Shown piece after piece: positions 53,438 through 62,114 of a stretch of DNA of 64,000 nt. The position numbers were made by a program, and so were the translations under genes. Each line of letters opens with the position of its first letter. Position 1 is the first letter of the stretch. The notes below the pieces were generated by a model. That model was given only the letters and a program-made list of their open reading frames with translations. It did no database searches and was not told the DNA's origin. Source of the DNA: Agrococcus sp. ProA11 (lineage in GTDB: Bacteria > Actinomycetota > Actinomycetes > Actinomycetales > Microbacteriaceae); assembly GCF_039880525.1 (NCBI RefSeq), contig NZ_CP156989.1, positions 1-64,000 of the forward strand. Reading direction: 5' to 3'.

Positions 53438-55446
53438 CCGATCGGGTCGGGGGCCGACGGCACGATGTGCAGATGCGCGCGCGACCGCGTGGCCGTGTGC
53501 GCCTTGCTCCGCGAGGCCAGGCCGTGCGCGGGCGCCTCGTCGAGACCGACCACGGCGGGCTCCCGGACGCGCGGCTGCTGCTCGTGGTGGGCGAGGAGCG
53601 CCAGCTGGACGGGCACGACGGAGGCCGATGCCCAGGCTTGCGGCGAGCACGCGGCCGGGTGCGGGATCGGCACGTCGGTGTCCTCGGTGCCATAGCCGGC
53701 GAACACCTCCGGCATCCGGCCGTCGAAGGCCGCGGCGGCGCGCTCGAGCTGCTCGGCCAGCTCTCGAGCCTCGGCGTGGAACCCGGAGCGCAGCAGCCCC
53801 TCGATCGCGATCGCGGTGTCGTGCGGCCAGATCGCCCCGCAGTAGTGGGCGAGCGGCCAGTAGCGCTCGGCATCGGTCGACATGGTGCGCAGGCCGAAGC
53901 CGGAGGAGAGCCGTGCATCGAGCAGCAGCCGCGCGACGGCCTCCTCCTCGGCGTCGTCGAGCAGCGTCGTGCCGATGAGGTGCCCGATGTCGCTCACGAG
54001 CGTCTCGAAGGGGCGCCCCTGCGCATCGAGTGCCATCGCCGGGAACCGAGTGCCGTCGCGCTCCACCCAGAACTGCGCGCGGAATCGGGCGCGCAGCTGC
54101 GCGGCCCAGTGTCGCAGCGGTGCACCGTCGTCACCGAGCTCATCGAGCAGTCGCGCGGCGCCGACCGCCGCACGGCAGGCGAGGCCCTGCACCTGCGCGG
54201 TCGCCACGCCGACCTCGTCGGTGCTGAAGCGCATGCCTGCGCCGTCACCGGACCAGCCCTTGCCCGCGACGCCCATGCCGCGCTCGTCATCGGAGGTGAC
54301 GAATCCGTCGCCTGCAGCGCTCTGCATCCACGCCAGCGCGGCATGCAGCGCTGGGCGCAGCTCCCGCACCGTCTCCAGCGGCATCCCGGCCTCCCAGGCG
54401 TCGTGCAGCAGCACGATCCACAGCGGCGTCGCGTCGATCGAGCCGGAGTAGACCGGCGGCGCCTCGACGCCCGGGCGCAGCGGATCGGTCGCTCCCTGCT
54501 GCATCGAGTGCAGGATCCGGCCGGGCTGCTCGCCCGTGGCGGGGTCGACCCGCACCCCCTGGCGGGCCGCGAGCGTGCGGAGCGTGCCCTCGGCGAGCCG
54601 ACGGTGCCGCGGCAGCAGCAGCCGCGTGGCGATCAGCGCATCGCGGGCGACCATGGTCATGTGCCAGGGCGCGCCGGCGGCGGGAAAGGCGCCGTGGCCC
54701 GCATCGAGCAGCAGGTTCTCGAGATCGGCCATCGCGCGCGTCGCCCAGCGGTCGAGCGCGGGGCGCCCGGAGCGCGGCTCCTCAACGAGGAGCGCCGGGC
54801 CGTTGATGCCGTGCAGCGCAAGGCTCGGGTCGACGAGCTCGAGCTCGAGCGTCACGCCGACCCAGTCTTCGCGCACGACATGCACCTGCTGCGAGACCAC
54901 GACCCGGCTGCCGTCGATGCGCACGCGACCGCCGTGGCTACGCACGCGCAGGGTGCGGATGCCGTCGGAGGCGAGCACCTCGTCGCCCTCCATCTCGAGC
55001 GTGATCGCGACGGCCTCCGGGGTGCCGGCCTGCACCGTGGAGACCGGGGCGAACTGCACGTCGCAGGAGAGCTCGATCGCCGCGTCGACGGGTTCGGCGC
55101 CGCCGTTGATGAGCGTCACCCGCTCGATGACGGCGCCTGCGGTGATCTCCCGCATCCGCTCGAGGGTGACGCGCGGGCGGGGGCGACCCGTCGCCGGGTC
55201 CAGCGGGACCGCGCGGAAGATGATCCAGTCGGGATCCTCCGAGGTGGCGATGGGCGCGACCGGGAGGCCGTCGATCCGCAGCTCGAGGCCGCTGACGTAT
55301 CGCCAGTCGCCGTGGAAGACGCCGTGGGCGCCGCCCAGCATCGAGCCGTCCTGCGCCGACCAGATCTGCGTCGGCGCGGCAAGCGCAGCGAGCTCCCGAT
55401 GCAGGAGTGGCACGTGCACGCCACTCCCTACGAGCTCTGTGCGCAT
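53434..55446 (-). CDS. Glycogen-debranching N-terminal domain/glucosidase-like protein
   Basis: The 670-residue protein has an N-terminal beta-sandwich typical of bacterial debranching-like proteins (about 1-220; LGGAHGVFHGDWRYVSGLEL region) and an (alpha/alpha)6-barrel with APWHMTMVARDALIATRLL and YCGAIWPHDTAIAIEGLL, features of the amylo-alpha-1,6-glucosidase-like clan. It probably trims alpha-glucan or glycosylated compounds in the cytoplasm; there is no signal peptide. It converges on the ABC importer operon and has no LacI-type operator visible. Confidence 0.85.
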   Translation of the reverse strand: MRTELVGSGVHVPLLHRELAALAAPTQIWSAQDGSMLGGAHGVFHGDWRYVSGLELRIDGLPVAPIATSEDPDWIIFRAVPLDPATGRPRPRVTLERMREITAGAVIERVTLINGGAEPVDAAIELSCDVQFAPVSTVQAGTPEAVAITLEMEGDEVLASDGIRTLRVRSHGGRVRIDGSRVVVSQQVHVVREDWVGVTLELELVDPSLALHGINGPALLVEEPRSGRPALDRWATRAMADLENLLLDAGHGAFPAAGAPWHMTMVARDALIATRLLLPRHRRLAEGTLRTLAARQGVRVDPATGEQPGRILHSMQQGATDPLRPGVEAPPVYSGSIDATPLWIVLLHDAWEAGMPLETVRELRPALHAALAWMQSAAGDGFVTSDDERGMGVAGKGWSGDGAGMRFSTDEVGVATAQVQGLACRAAVGAARLLDELGDDGAPLRHWAAQLRARFRAQFWVERDGTRFPAMALDAQGRPFETLVSDIGHLIGTTLLDDAEEEAVARLLLDARLSSGFGLRTMSTDAERYWPLAHYCGAIWPHDTAIAIEGLLRSGFHAEARELAEQLERAAAAFDGRMPEVFAGYGTEDTDVPIPHPAACSPQAWASASVVPVQLALLAHHEQQPRVREPAVVGLDEAPAHGLASRSKAHTATRSRAHLHIVPSAPDPIG

Positions 55447-55581
55447 GGGGCGCTCCGATCGGTGGATGAGGCTGTTTCCACGCTAGCTCGGTGCCCTCGC
55501 CGGGCCCCCAGGGGCAACTCAGCCTTGTCCGCAGAATTCCTCAGTCAGCCATTCCCGGATGCCGGGGGAGGCTCGAGTGCG

Positions 55582-56967
55582 CTACGCGGTCGGCGTGCGC
55601 GCGTCGTAGGCGAGGAAGGTGCGCTGGGCGCGGGTCAGCACCGCGATCAGCACGATGATCGCCAGGCCGCCGAAGAGCTGCGGTGCCCACAGCGCCACGA
55701 GAGTCGCGGTGACGCCGGCGTAGAGATCGCCGACCCGGGGGCCGCCGGCGACGACCACCGTGAACAGGCCCTGCGTGCGCCCGCGCATGTCGTCCGGGGC
55801 TGCCGTGAGCATCATCGTGGAGCGGAAGATCGCGCTGATCTCGTCGCTCGCGCCCATGCCGGCGAGCGCGACGGCGGCGATGCCGAGGGCGACCCACGAC
55901 ACGTTCGGCCATTCCGGCCCGACCGTGCCGCCCCATCCGAGCGTCATCGCCAGGATGACGCCGCCGAGCAGCGCGACGAAGCCGCCGTAGACCTGGATGG
56001 CCCTGGCGACCGCGAGGCCGTGCCGGTGCACGTGGGCGACCGGGCCCGAGAAGATGCTGGCCAGCAGCGTGCCGACCGCTGCCGCCGCGGTCAGCACGCC
56101 GACGGTCACCGGCCCGCCGCCGATCGCGAACGCCGCGACGGCCGGCAGCAGTGCGAACGGCCGCCCGAAGGTCATCGCGACGATGTCGACGAGGAACGAC
56201 ATGCGGATGTTCGGCGCCTGGCGCAGGAAGCGCGCGCCGTCGCGCAGCGATTGCAGGCCCGGCCGCGCGACGTGCCCCAGCGGCGGCAGCTTCGGCAGGC
56301 CTACGACGCCGAGGAAGCCAGCCGTGAACAGCACCGCATCGATCGCGAAGGTGTACGGCAGGCCGACGGCGGCGACGAGCACGCCGGCGGCGGCCGGGCC
56401 GATCGTGAGCATGATGCCCACCGCGATGCCGTTGAGGGCTGCTGCTCGCGAGATCAGGTGCTCGGGCAGCAGCCGGGGCGTGACAGCGCTGCGCGTGGCA
56501 CCCGAGATGGTGGCGGCGACGGTATTGATCGTGGTCAGCACGTAGAAGGGCCAGACGAGCGCTCGCTCGCCCTCGGCAATGAGTGCGGCGTCCCACGCCG
56601 AGAGCGCGACGAGGCCCAGGACCGCCGCCCAGCCCGTGAGGCTGGAGATGATCAACACGAGCCGCCGGTCGAAGGCATCCGCGAGCATGCCGCCCCAGAG
56701 GCCGGCGACGACCATCGGCACGAGCGCGATGCCGCCGACCAGCGCGACCATCAGAGTGCTCTCGGTCATGTCGAAGATCTGCAGGCCCACGGCCACGATC
56801 GTCATCTGCGCGCCGATGCCGCTGATGGCGTTGCCGATCCACAGCCGGGCGAACACCGGGGATGCGCGCAGCGGCGTCAGGTCGACGAAGCGACGGCGCC
56901 GCTCAGGGGCAGCGGGGGAGTCGGTCTCCACGCCGGCGGGCGGGAGGATGCCGTGACCGTCGGTCAC
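55582..56967 (-). CDS. MFS transporter (EntS/MFS_3 type) coupled to hemA
   Basis: This 461-residue, 12-span major facilitator has a GLWGGMLADAFDRR loop between spans 2 and 3 and DMRGRTQGLFTVVVAG in the second half, as in the enterobactin-exporter-like MFS_3 group. Its GTG start overlaps the hemA stop (GTGA), a tight coupling that suggests a link to tetrapyrrole or iron handling. The cargo is unknown. Confidence 0.88.
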   Translation of the reverse strand: MTDGHGILPPAGVETDSPAAPERRRRFVDLTPLRASPVFARLWIGNAISGIGAQMTIVAVGLQIFDMTESTLMVALVGGIALVPMVVAGLWGGMLADAFDRRLVLIISSLTGWAAVLGLVALSAWDAALIAEGERALVWPFYVLTTINTVAATISGATRSAVTPRLLPEHLISRAAALNGIAVGIMLTIGPAAAGVLVAAVGLPYTFAIDAVLFTAGFLGVVGLPKLPPLGHVARPGLQSLRDGARFLRQAPNIRMSFLVDIVAMTFGRPFALLPAVAAFAIGGGPVTVGVLTAAAAVGTLLASIFSGPVAHVHRHGLAVARAIQVYGGFVALLGGVILAMTLGWGGTVGPEWPNVSWVALGIAAVALAGMGASDEISAIFRSTMMLTAAPDDMRGRTQGLFTVVVAGGPRVGDLYAGVTATLVALWAPQLFGGLAIIVLIAVLTRAQRTFLAYDARTPTA

Positions 56968-58379
56968 GCGATGCGGTCGATGCCGTACAGGGCGTCGATC
57001 GCGGAGAGGAAGTCGTCGTGGCGACCCTCGGCGGCGAGCTCGCGAGCCCGCACGGTCGGCTGGTGCAGCAGCACGCCCGCGAAGTGGCGCAGCGCCTGCT
57101 CCGCTGCCCTGCGCTCCGCTTCGCTGCCGCGCTTGGCGACCCGGTCGAGCTCGGCCTCCATCGCCGCCTCGACGTGCTGTCGCAGGGCGGCGATCGCCGG
57201 CCCCACCTCGTGCTCGGCCGTGCCGCGCTCGAAGCGCCGGGCAGCCTTCTGCACCAGATCGCGAGCGTGATCGGTCGCGGTCAGATGCTCGAGCGGTGCG
57301 TGCAGACGGATCGTCTCCAGGTCGAGCAGCTGGACGCCGTGCACGCCACCGACATCCGGGTCGACATTGCGCGGCAGGCCCATGTCGATGACGAGCTGGG
57401 CCGCGCGGCCGTGCTCCACCGGGCAGCGTGCCGCGGTCTCGAACGAGCCAGCGTCGACGGGGCAGTCCGCGGGCGTCTCGGCTGCAGAGCGCGCGGTGCT
57501 CGCGTGCGCCGTTCTGGTGGACGCGGCATCCGCGTGCACCGGGCAGCCGGGGCCGCTGTCGGCGCCGGGGAACGCGTGGGTGGCGGCGAGCTGCATGCGG
57601 CCGGCGTTCAGCAGCGCGGCGTCGACGACGAACCGGTCGGCGCTCGTGCAGGTGACGATCACGTCGGCGCTGGCAGCCGCCAGTGCGGCCTCGCGTCCGT
57701 CGACGTGGCCGATCGCGTGGCTGCGCGCGAACCCGTCGCCGCGGCCGGACGGGCTCCAGACCTCGATGTGCGAGGCGCCACGTCTGCGCAGCTCGGCGAG
57801 CGAGACGCCCGCGAAGCGTCCGGTGCCGACCAGCAGCACGCGGGTGTCGGTGAAGTCGACGCGAGCGCTGGCCAGGTCGAGCGCGAGGCGCACGATCGAG
57901 CGGCCAGCCTCGCTGATGCCGGTGCGGTTCTTGATGCCGCGCTGCGTCTCGGAGGCGCGCTGGAAGAGGCGCTCGAGGTGCGGGCTGGTGGTGCCGGCCT
58001 GCTGTGCAGACGCGAGCGCCCGGCGCACCTGGCCGGCGATCTCGCCCTCACCGATGACCACCGACTCCAGGCCGGCGGCGACGGAGAAGAGGTGCTCGGC
58101 GGCGCGCAGCTCGGCGAGCGGCTCGAGGGCTTCCGGCTGGTGGGGGCCCAGCGCGGCCGCGGCTGCGGATCGCGCGATGTCGGCGGCCTCCTGCGCGTCG
58201 CCGGCCGCGTGCACGTCGAGGTAGACCTCGAAGCGGTTGCAGGTCGAGACGACCACCGCGCCGTCGACGGCAGGGTGCGCGGCGAACGCGGTGGGAAGCT
58301 GTGCTGCGTCCGCGGTCGACAAAGCCTCGAGGGCGGTGAAGTCGGCGTTCTTGTGGCTCGCCGTGAGGCAGATCAGCAC
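56964..58379 (-). CDS. hemA: Glutamyl-tRNA reductase with a Cys-Pro-rich insertion
   Basis: HemA reduces glutamyl-tRNA to glutamate semialdehyde, the first committed step of C5 haem synthesis. The catalytic Cys47 lies in STCNRFEVY, the NADPH-binding region is LLVGTGRFAG (182-191), and the C-terminal dimerisation domain is complete. Between the NADPH domain and the conserved IDMGLPRNVDPDV (331-343) is an extra segment of about 55-60 residues with three Cys-Pro-Val motifs at 279, 306 and 319. At 471 residues it is longer than the usual 420-440. Start ATG 58379; hemL and hemB are not in the window. Confidence 0.95.
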   Translation of the reverse strand: MLICLTASHKNADFTALEALSTADAAQLPTAFAAHPAVDGAVVVSTCNRFEVYLDVHAAGDAQEAADIARSAAAAALGPHQPEALEPLAELRAAEHLFSVAAGLESVVIGEGEIAGQVRRALASAQQAGTTSPHLERLFQRASETQRGIKNRTGISEAGRSIVRLALDLASARVDFTDTRVLLVGTGRFAGVSLAELRRRGASHIEVWSPSGRGDGFARSHAIGHVDGREAALAAASADVIVTCTSADRFVVDAALLNAGRMQLAATHAFPGADSGPGCPVHADAASTRTAHASTARSAAETPADCPVDAGSFETAARCPVEHGRAAQLVIDMGLPRNVDPDVGGVHGVQLLDLETIRLHAPLEHLTATDHARDLVQKAARRFERGTAEHEVGPAIAALRQHVEAAMEAELDRVAKRGSEAERRAAEQALRHFAGVLLHQPTVRARELAAEGRHDDFLSAIDALYGIDRIA

Positions 58380-58419
58380 TGACCCATCCTACCCGGTGTC
58401 CCCTGCTGGTTCCTGCGCG

Positions 58420-58494
58420 CCGTCCGTCAACCGGCTCCCTGGCTCGGCAGCGCGAATACGCGGCCGCCAGACCAAGGGGCCGGTTGACGGACGG
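58420..58494. promoter_or_regulatory. Long inverted repeat in the hemA/hemE divergent region
   Basis: Arms of 23 bases (58420-58442 and 58472-58494; CCGTCCGTCAACCGGC in the left arm) pair with two mismatches around a 29-base loop. It lies 41 bases upstream of hemA, inside its probable leader or promoter, and 137 bases before hemE. It could be a leader RNA hairpin, a repressor site or an insertion footprint. The remaining bases to 58630 are GC-rich without a clear promoter. Confidence 0.65.
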
Positions 58495-58630
58495 GCGGAG
58501 GTCGGGGCGGGCGGTGTGGGGCGTCCGGGCGGCGGGCGCCGCGGGTGGAGCGCGGAGCGCGGGGAGCGGACGGCGCTGACGCGGTGAAACTGGGAGCCGT
58601 CGGCGGCAGGAAGGTGGGAGACTGGAGGCG

Positions 58631-59743
58631 ATGTCCACGCTCCGTGAAGACCACCCGCTCAACACCCGCACCGGGGCCTCGCGCCTGGTGCGCGCCTACC
58701 GCGGTGACCGCCCCGAGGTCACGCCGGTCTGGTTCATGCGGCAGGCGGGGCGCTCACTGCCGGAGTACCGCGAGCTGCGAGCGCGCACCGACGGGCCGGC
58801 GCGCGACATGATCGAGACCTGCCTGGTGCCGGAGCTGGCGAGTGAGATCACGCTCCAGCCCGTGCGCCGCCACGGTGTCGACGCCGCCATCTTCTTCAGC
58901 GACATCATGGTGCCGCTGCGCCTCGCGGGTGTCGACGTGCGCATCGAGCCCGGGGTCGGGCCGGTCGTGGCCGAGCCCATCCGCACCCCGGAGGACGTCG
59001 ACCGGCTGGTCGCCAACGACCCGGCCGGTCTCGATGCGGCACTCGAGCCGGTGCGGGAGGGCGTCCGGCAGACGGTCGCGGGCCTCGCCGAGCTCGGCGA
59101 CGGCTCCACCCCGCTCATCGGCTTCGCGGGCGCGCCGTTCACGCTGGCCGCCTACCTGGTCGCCGGTCGCCCGTCGAAGGATCACCTCGAGGCGCGCACC
59201 CTCATGCGCTCCTTCCCCGACGCCTGGGATCGTCTCGCCCGCTGGGCGGGCGAGGTCACCGGCCGCTTCCTGCGCGCGCAGGTCGAGGAGGGCGCGAGCG
59301 CCGCGCAGCTGTTCGACTCCTGGGCGGGATCGCTGCCGCTCGACCAGTACCACGAGCACGCCGCCCCGGCCTCGCGCCTGGCGCTCGACGCAGTGCGCGA
59401 CCTCACCGACGCATCCGGCGCGCGGGTGCCGCTGGTGCACTTCGGCGTCGGCGCGGGAGAGCTCTACAGCGCCATGGATCTCGACGTCGACGCGGTGGGT
59501 GTCGACTGGCGCGTGTCGCTCGATGTCGCGCTCGAGCGCATCGGCAGCGACGTCACGGTGCAGGGCAACCTCGACCCGGCGGTGCTGGGCGCGCCGTGGG
59601 AGATCATCGAGGCGGCCATCGATCACGTGCTGATGGCCGGTTCGGTGGCTCGTGCGCACGTGTTCAACCTGGGCCACGGCGTGCCGCCGTCGGCGGACCC
59701 CGCGGTGCTCACGCGCATCGTGGAGGCGGTGCACGCACGGTGA
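58631..59743 (+). CDS. hemE: Uroporphyrinogen III decarboxylase
   Basis: The 370-residue TIM-barrel enzyme converts uroporphyrinogen III to coproporphyrinogen III. It has the N-terminal WFMRQAGRSLPEYR, the catalytic Asp in FFSDIMVPLRLAG, GFAGAPFTLAAYL, and FNLGHGVPPSADP near the end. It is the first gene of the plus-strand haem operon; its TGA overlaps the hemY GTG (GTGA). Confidence 0.96.
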   Translation: MSTLREDHPLNTRTGASRLVRAYRGDRPEVTPVWFMRQAGRSLPEYRELRARTDGPARDMIETCLVPELASEITLQPVRRHGVDAAIFFSDIMVPLRLAGVDVRIEPGVGPVVAEPIRTPEDVDRLVANDPAGLDAALEPVREGVRQTVAGLAELGDGSTPLIGFAGAPFTLAAYLVAGRPSKDHLEARTLMRSFPDAWDRLARWAGEVTGRFLRAQVEEGASAAQLFDSWAGSLPLDQYHEHAAPASRLALDAVRDLTDASGARVPLVHFGVGAGELYSAMDLDVDAVGVDWRVSLDVALERIGSDVTVQGNLDPAVLGAPWEIIEAAIDHVLMAGSVARAHVFNLGHGVPPSADPAVLTRIVEAVHAR

Positions 59744-61425
59744 CGGGCCCTGAGGCGCAGGCGCCTGCGTCGGTGCCGGACGAGCGCGCGCGGGTCGACA
59801 CGATCGTGGCCGGAGGCGGCATCGCGGGTCTCATGGTCGCGCACGACCTGGCTGCCAGGGGCTATCGCGTGCTCGTGCTCGAGGCCGGCGACCGCATCGG
59901 CGGCACCGCCGCGAAGCTGGAGCTGCCCGATCTCGACCTCGCGCTGGATGCGGGCGCCGAGTCGTTCGCGGTGCGCGGCGGCGCGGTCGCCGCGCTCGCC
60001 GGGGAGCTGGGTCTCGGCGAGGCGATCGTCGAGCCGAATGCGGCGGGCGCCTGGCTGCAGCTGACCGACAAGGCGGTGCCGATGCCGAAGCGCACGCTGC
60101 TCGGCATCCCCTCGGTCCCGCTCGCTCGCGACGTCATCGACGCGCTTGGCTGGGGCGGCGCGCTGCGGGCGCACCTCGACCGGCTGATGCCGGTGCTGCG
60201 CATCGGCACCGACGACGCGCTGGGGCCGCTCGTGCGGCGGCGCATGGGGCAGAGGGTGCTCGACCGTCTCGTCGCGCCCCTCGCCGGAGGCGTCTACTCC
60301 TCCGACCCGGAGCTGCTCGACGTCGACGTCGTCGCGCCGGGCCTCAATGGCGGCATCACGCGCGCTGGCTCGCTCTCCGGCGGCGTCGCCTACGTGCTCG
60401 AGGAGCGCGCCCAGGCAGCGGGCGGAGCCGACGACAAGCCGGGCAGTGCCGTGCAGGGCATCCGCGGCGGCATCCATCAGCTGTCCGAGCGGCTGGCGGC
60501 GCGGGCTCGCGAGCACCACGCCGTCATCCGCACCGGTGCGCGGGTGGTGCGCGCGACCGAGACCGACGACGGCTGGTCGGTGGAGACGGATGCGGGCACG
60601 CACGAGGCGTCATCGCTGGTCGTCGCGCTTCCCGAGCGCGAGGCGCGCCAGCTGCTCCTGCCCGCGGTCGAGTCGCTTCCGCCGGTCGAGGAGCGTGCGG
60701 CGCAGCCGCACGCGTCACGAGACCACTCCGCCCAGCCGCACGCGTCAGGAGACCACGACGTCACCGTCGAGCTCGTCACCCTCGTCTTCCCGCCCGGCGC
60801 CATCGAGGGCGATCCACGCGGCACCGGCGTCCTCGTCGCCGCCGACAACACCAAGGTGCGGGCGAAGGCCATGACCCACGCGACGGCCAAGTGGGCCTGG
60901 CTGCGCGAGGCGGCCGGAGGCCGCGAGATCGTGCGCCTCTCCTACGGCACGGGCGCCACAGCGCCCGCCACCGAGGGTCTCGACGATGCGGCCGCCGCAG
61001 CGCTCGCGCTCGCCGACGCGCAGGCGATCCTCGGCACGACGCTGCCGCAGCCGATCGCCAGCGCTCGTGTGCGCTGGCGACGCGGCCAGCCCACCAGCAT
61101 CGTCGGCGCGCGCAGCCGCCAGCAGGAGCTCCGCGATGTCGCGGCAGCGCATCGGAACCTGTTCGTCGTCGGCGGCGCGGTCGCCGGCACCGGCATCGCG
61201 CAGGTGGTGCCCGATGCGAGGAGGACCGCGCTCGAGATCCGCCGCGAGCACTTCGCCGTGCAGGGCACCCCCTGGACGGACGACATCCTGCCCGACGAGA
61301 CGGGCAACCCCGATGAGTCGGTCGACCCCGACGAGCGCAACCAGCCCGACGAGCCCAACCGGTCCATCGAGCCGAGCGAGCAGGGCGCGCCCGACACACC
61401 AGCAGCAGGACGAGGAGAGGCATGA
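59740..61425 (+). CDS. hemY: Coproporphyrinogen III oxidase (CgoX/HemY) with repeat insertion and acidic tail
   Basis: This FAD enzyme oxidises coproporphyrinogen III to coproporphyrin III in the Gram-positive pathway. The FAD-binding motif is GGGIAG (25-30) with Glu48, and the C-terminal FAD motif is NLFVVGGAVAGTGIAQVV. At 561 residues it is about 90 longer than usual. About 24 residues (316-339, with QPHASRDHSAQPHASGDH) are encoded by a dispersed palindromic repeat plus a 30-base duplication. The last 50 residues are an acidic Pro/Asp/Glu tail. The start is GTG 59740, overlapping hemE. Confidence 0.92.
   Translation: MTGPEAQAPASVPDERARVDTIVAGGGIAGLMVAHDLAARGYRVLVLEAGDRIGGTAAKLELPDLDLALDAGAESFAVRGGAVAALAGELGLGEAIVEPNAAGAWLQLTDKAVPMPKRTLLGIPSVPLARDVIDALGWGGALRAHLDRLMPVLRIGTDDALGPLVRRRMGQRVLDRLVAPLAGGVYSSDPELLDVDVVAPGLNGGITRAGSLSGGVAYVLEERAQAAGGADDKPGSAVQGIRGGIHQLSERLAARAREHHAVIRTGARVVRATETDDGWSVETDAGTHEASSLVVALPEREARQLLLPAVESLPPVEERAAQPHASRDHSAQPHASGDHDVTVELVTLVFPPGAIEGDPRGTGVLVAADNTKVRAKAMTHATAKWAWLREAAGGREIVRLSYGTGATAPATEGLDDAAAAALALADAQAILGTTLPQPIASARVRWRRGQPTSIVGARSRQQELRDVAAAHRNLFVVGGAVAGTGIAQVVPDARRTALEIRREHFAVQGTPWTDDILPDETGNPDESVDPDERNQPDEPNRSIEPSEQGAPDTPAAGRGEA
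60684..60756 (-). repeat. REP-like palindrome copy 5 inside hemY, with partial tandem duplicate
   Basis: Bases 60684-60724 (GGTCGAGGAGCGTGCGG at the left, CGCGTCACGAGACC at the right) are the reverse complement of the family at 1415 and 41402. A 30-base direct duplication (60697-60726, 60727-60756) repeats CAGCCGCACGCGTCA-GAGACCAC. The whole stretch is in frame and coding within hemY. Confidence 0.75.
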
Positions 61426-62114
61426 GCGAGCAGCAGACCCCGCAGCCCGAGATCGGCGACGGCTACACGATCTGGGCGGTGTTCCAGCGCGGCGCAGGCG
61501 GCGGCGAGCAGGGTGCGTCGCTCGCGAGCGTGCTGTCGGAGCTCGAGGCCGAGGGCGTGGTCACGCGCGGCATCTACGACGTCTCCGGCATGCGCGCCGA
61601 CGCCGATCTGATGATCTGGATGCATGGTGCCAAGGGCGCGTCGACGGCACCGGAAGCGCTGCAGTCGGCCGTGCGCCGGGTGCGCCGCTCACGCGAGCTC
61701 GCGGGTGCCGAGCAGGTGTGGGGCGCGATGGGCGTGCACCGCGATGCGGAGTTCAACAAGCGGCACGTGCCCGGATTCCTGCGCGACGTCGAGCCGAGGC
61801 GGTGGGTGACGGTGTACCCCTTCAACCGCTCCTACGAGTGGTACCTGCTGCCCGCCGAGGAGCGCAGCCGCATGCTCGCCGAGCACGGCAGGGCCGGCGC
61901 CGCCTTCCGCGGGGTGATCGCGAACACGGTCGCCGCGTTCGCGCTCGGCGACTACGAGTGGATCCTGCCGATCGAGGCCGACGAGCTGACCGACCTGGTC
62001 GACATGATGCGCGAGCTGCGCGCCGTCGACGCCCGTCTCCACGTGCGCGAGGAGATCCCCTTCTACACCGGACGTCGCATCGACGTCGACGAGATCGAGG
62101 AGGTGCTCGCGTGA
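61422..62114 (+). CDS. hemQ: Coproheme decarboxylase (ChdC/HemQ)
   Basis: The 230-residue chlorite-dismutase-fold enzyme decarboxylates coproheme to haem b, the last step of the coproporphyrin route. It has the catalytic Tyr132 in VYPFNRSYEWYLL, the proximal haem ligand His155 in LAEHGRAG, and the actinobacterial LMIWMHG segment. The start overlaps the hemY stop (ATGA) and the stop overlaps hemH (GTGA). Confidence 0.95.
   Translation: MSEQQTPQPEIGDGYTIWAVFQRGAGGGEQGASLASVLSELEAEGVVTRGIYDVSGMRADADLMIWMHGAKGASTAPEALQSAVRRVRRSRELAGAEQVWGAMGVHRDAEFNKRHVPGFLRDVEPRRWVTVYPFNRSYEWYLLPAEERSRMLAEHGRAGAAFRGVIANTVAAFALGDYEWILPIEADELTDLVDMMRELRAVDARLHVREEIPFYTGRRIDVDEIEEVLA

Noticed and set aside
53359..57270. 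1303-codon plus-strand open frame
   Set aside because: Antisense to the debranching-like protein and the MFS transporter, composition typical of a shadow frame; only the first few codons (possible permease remnant, other frame) were considered.
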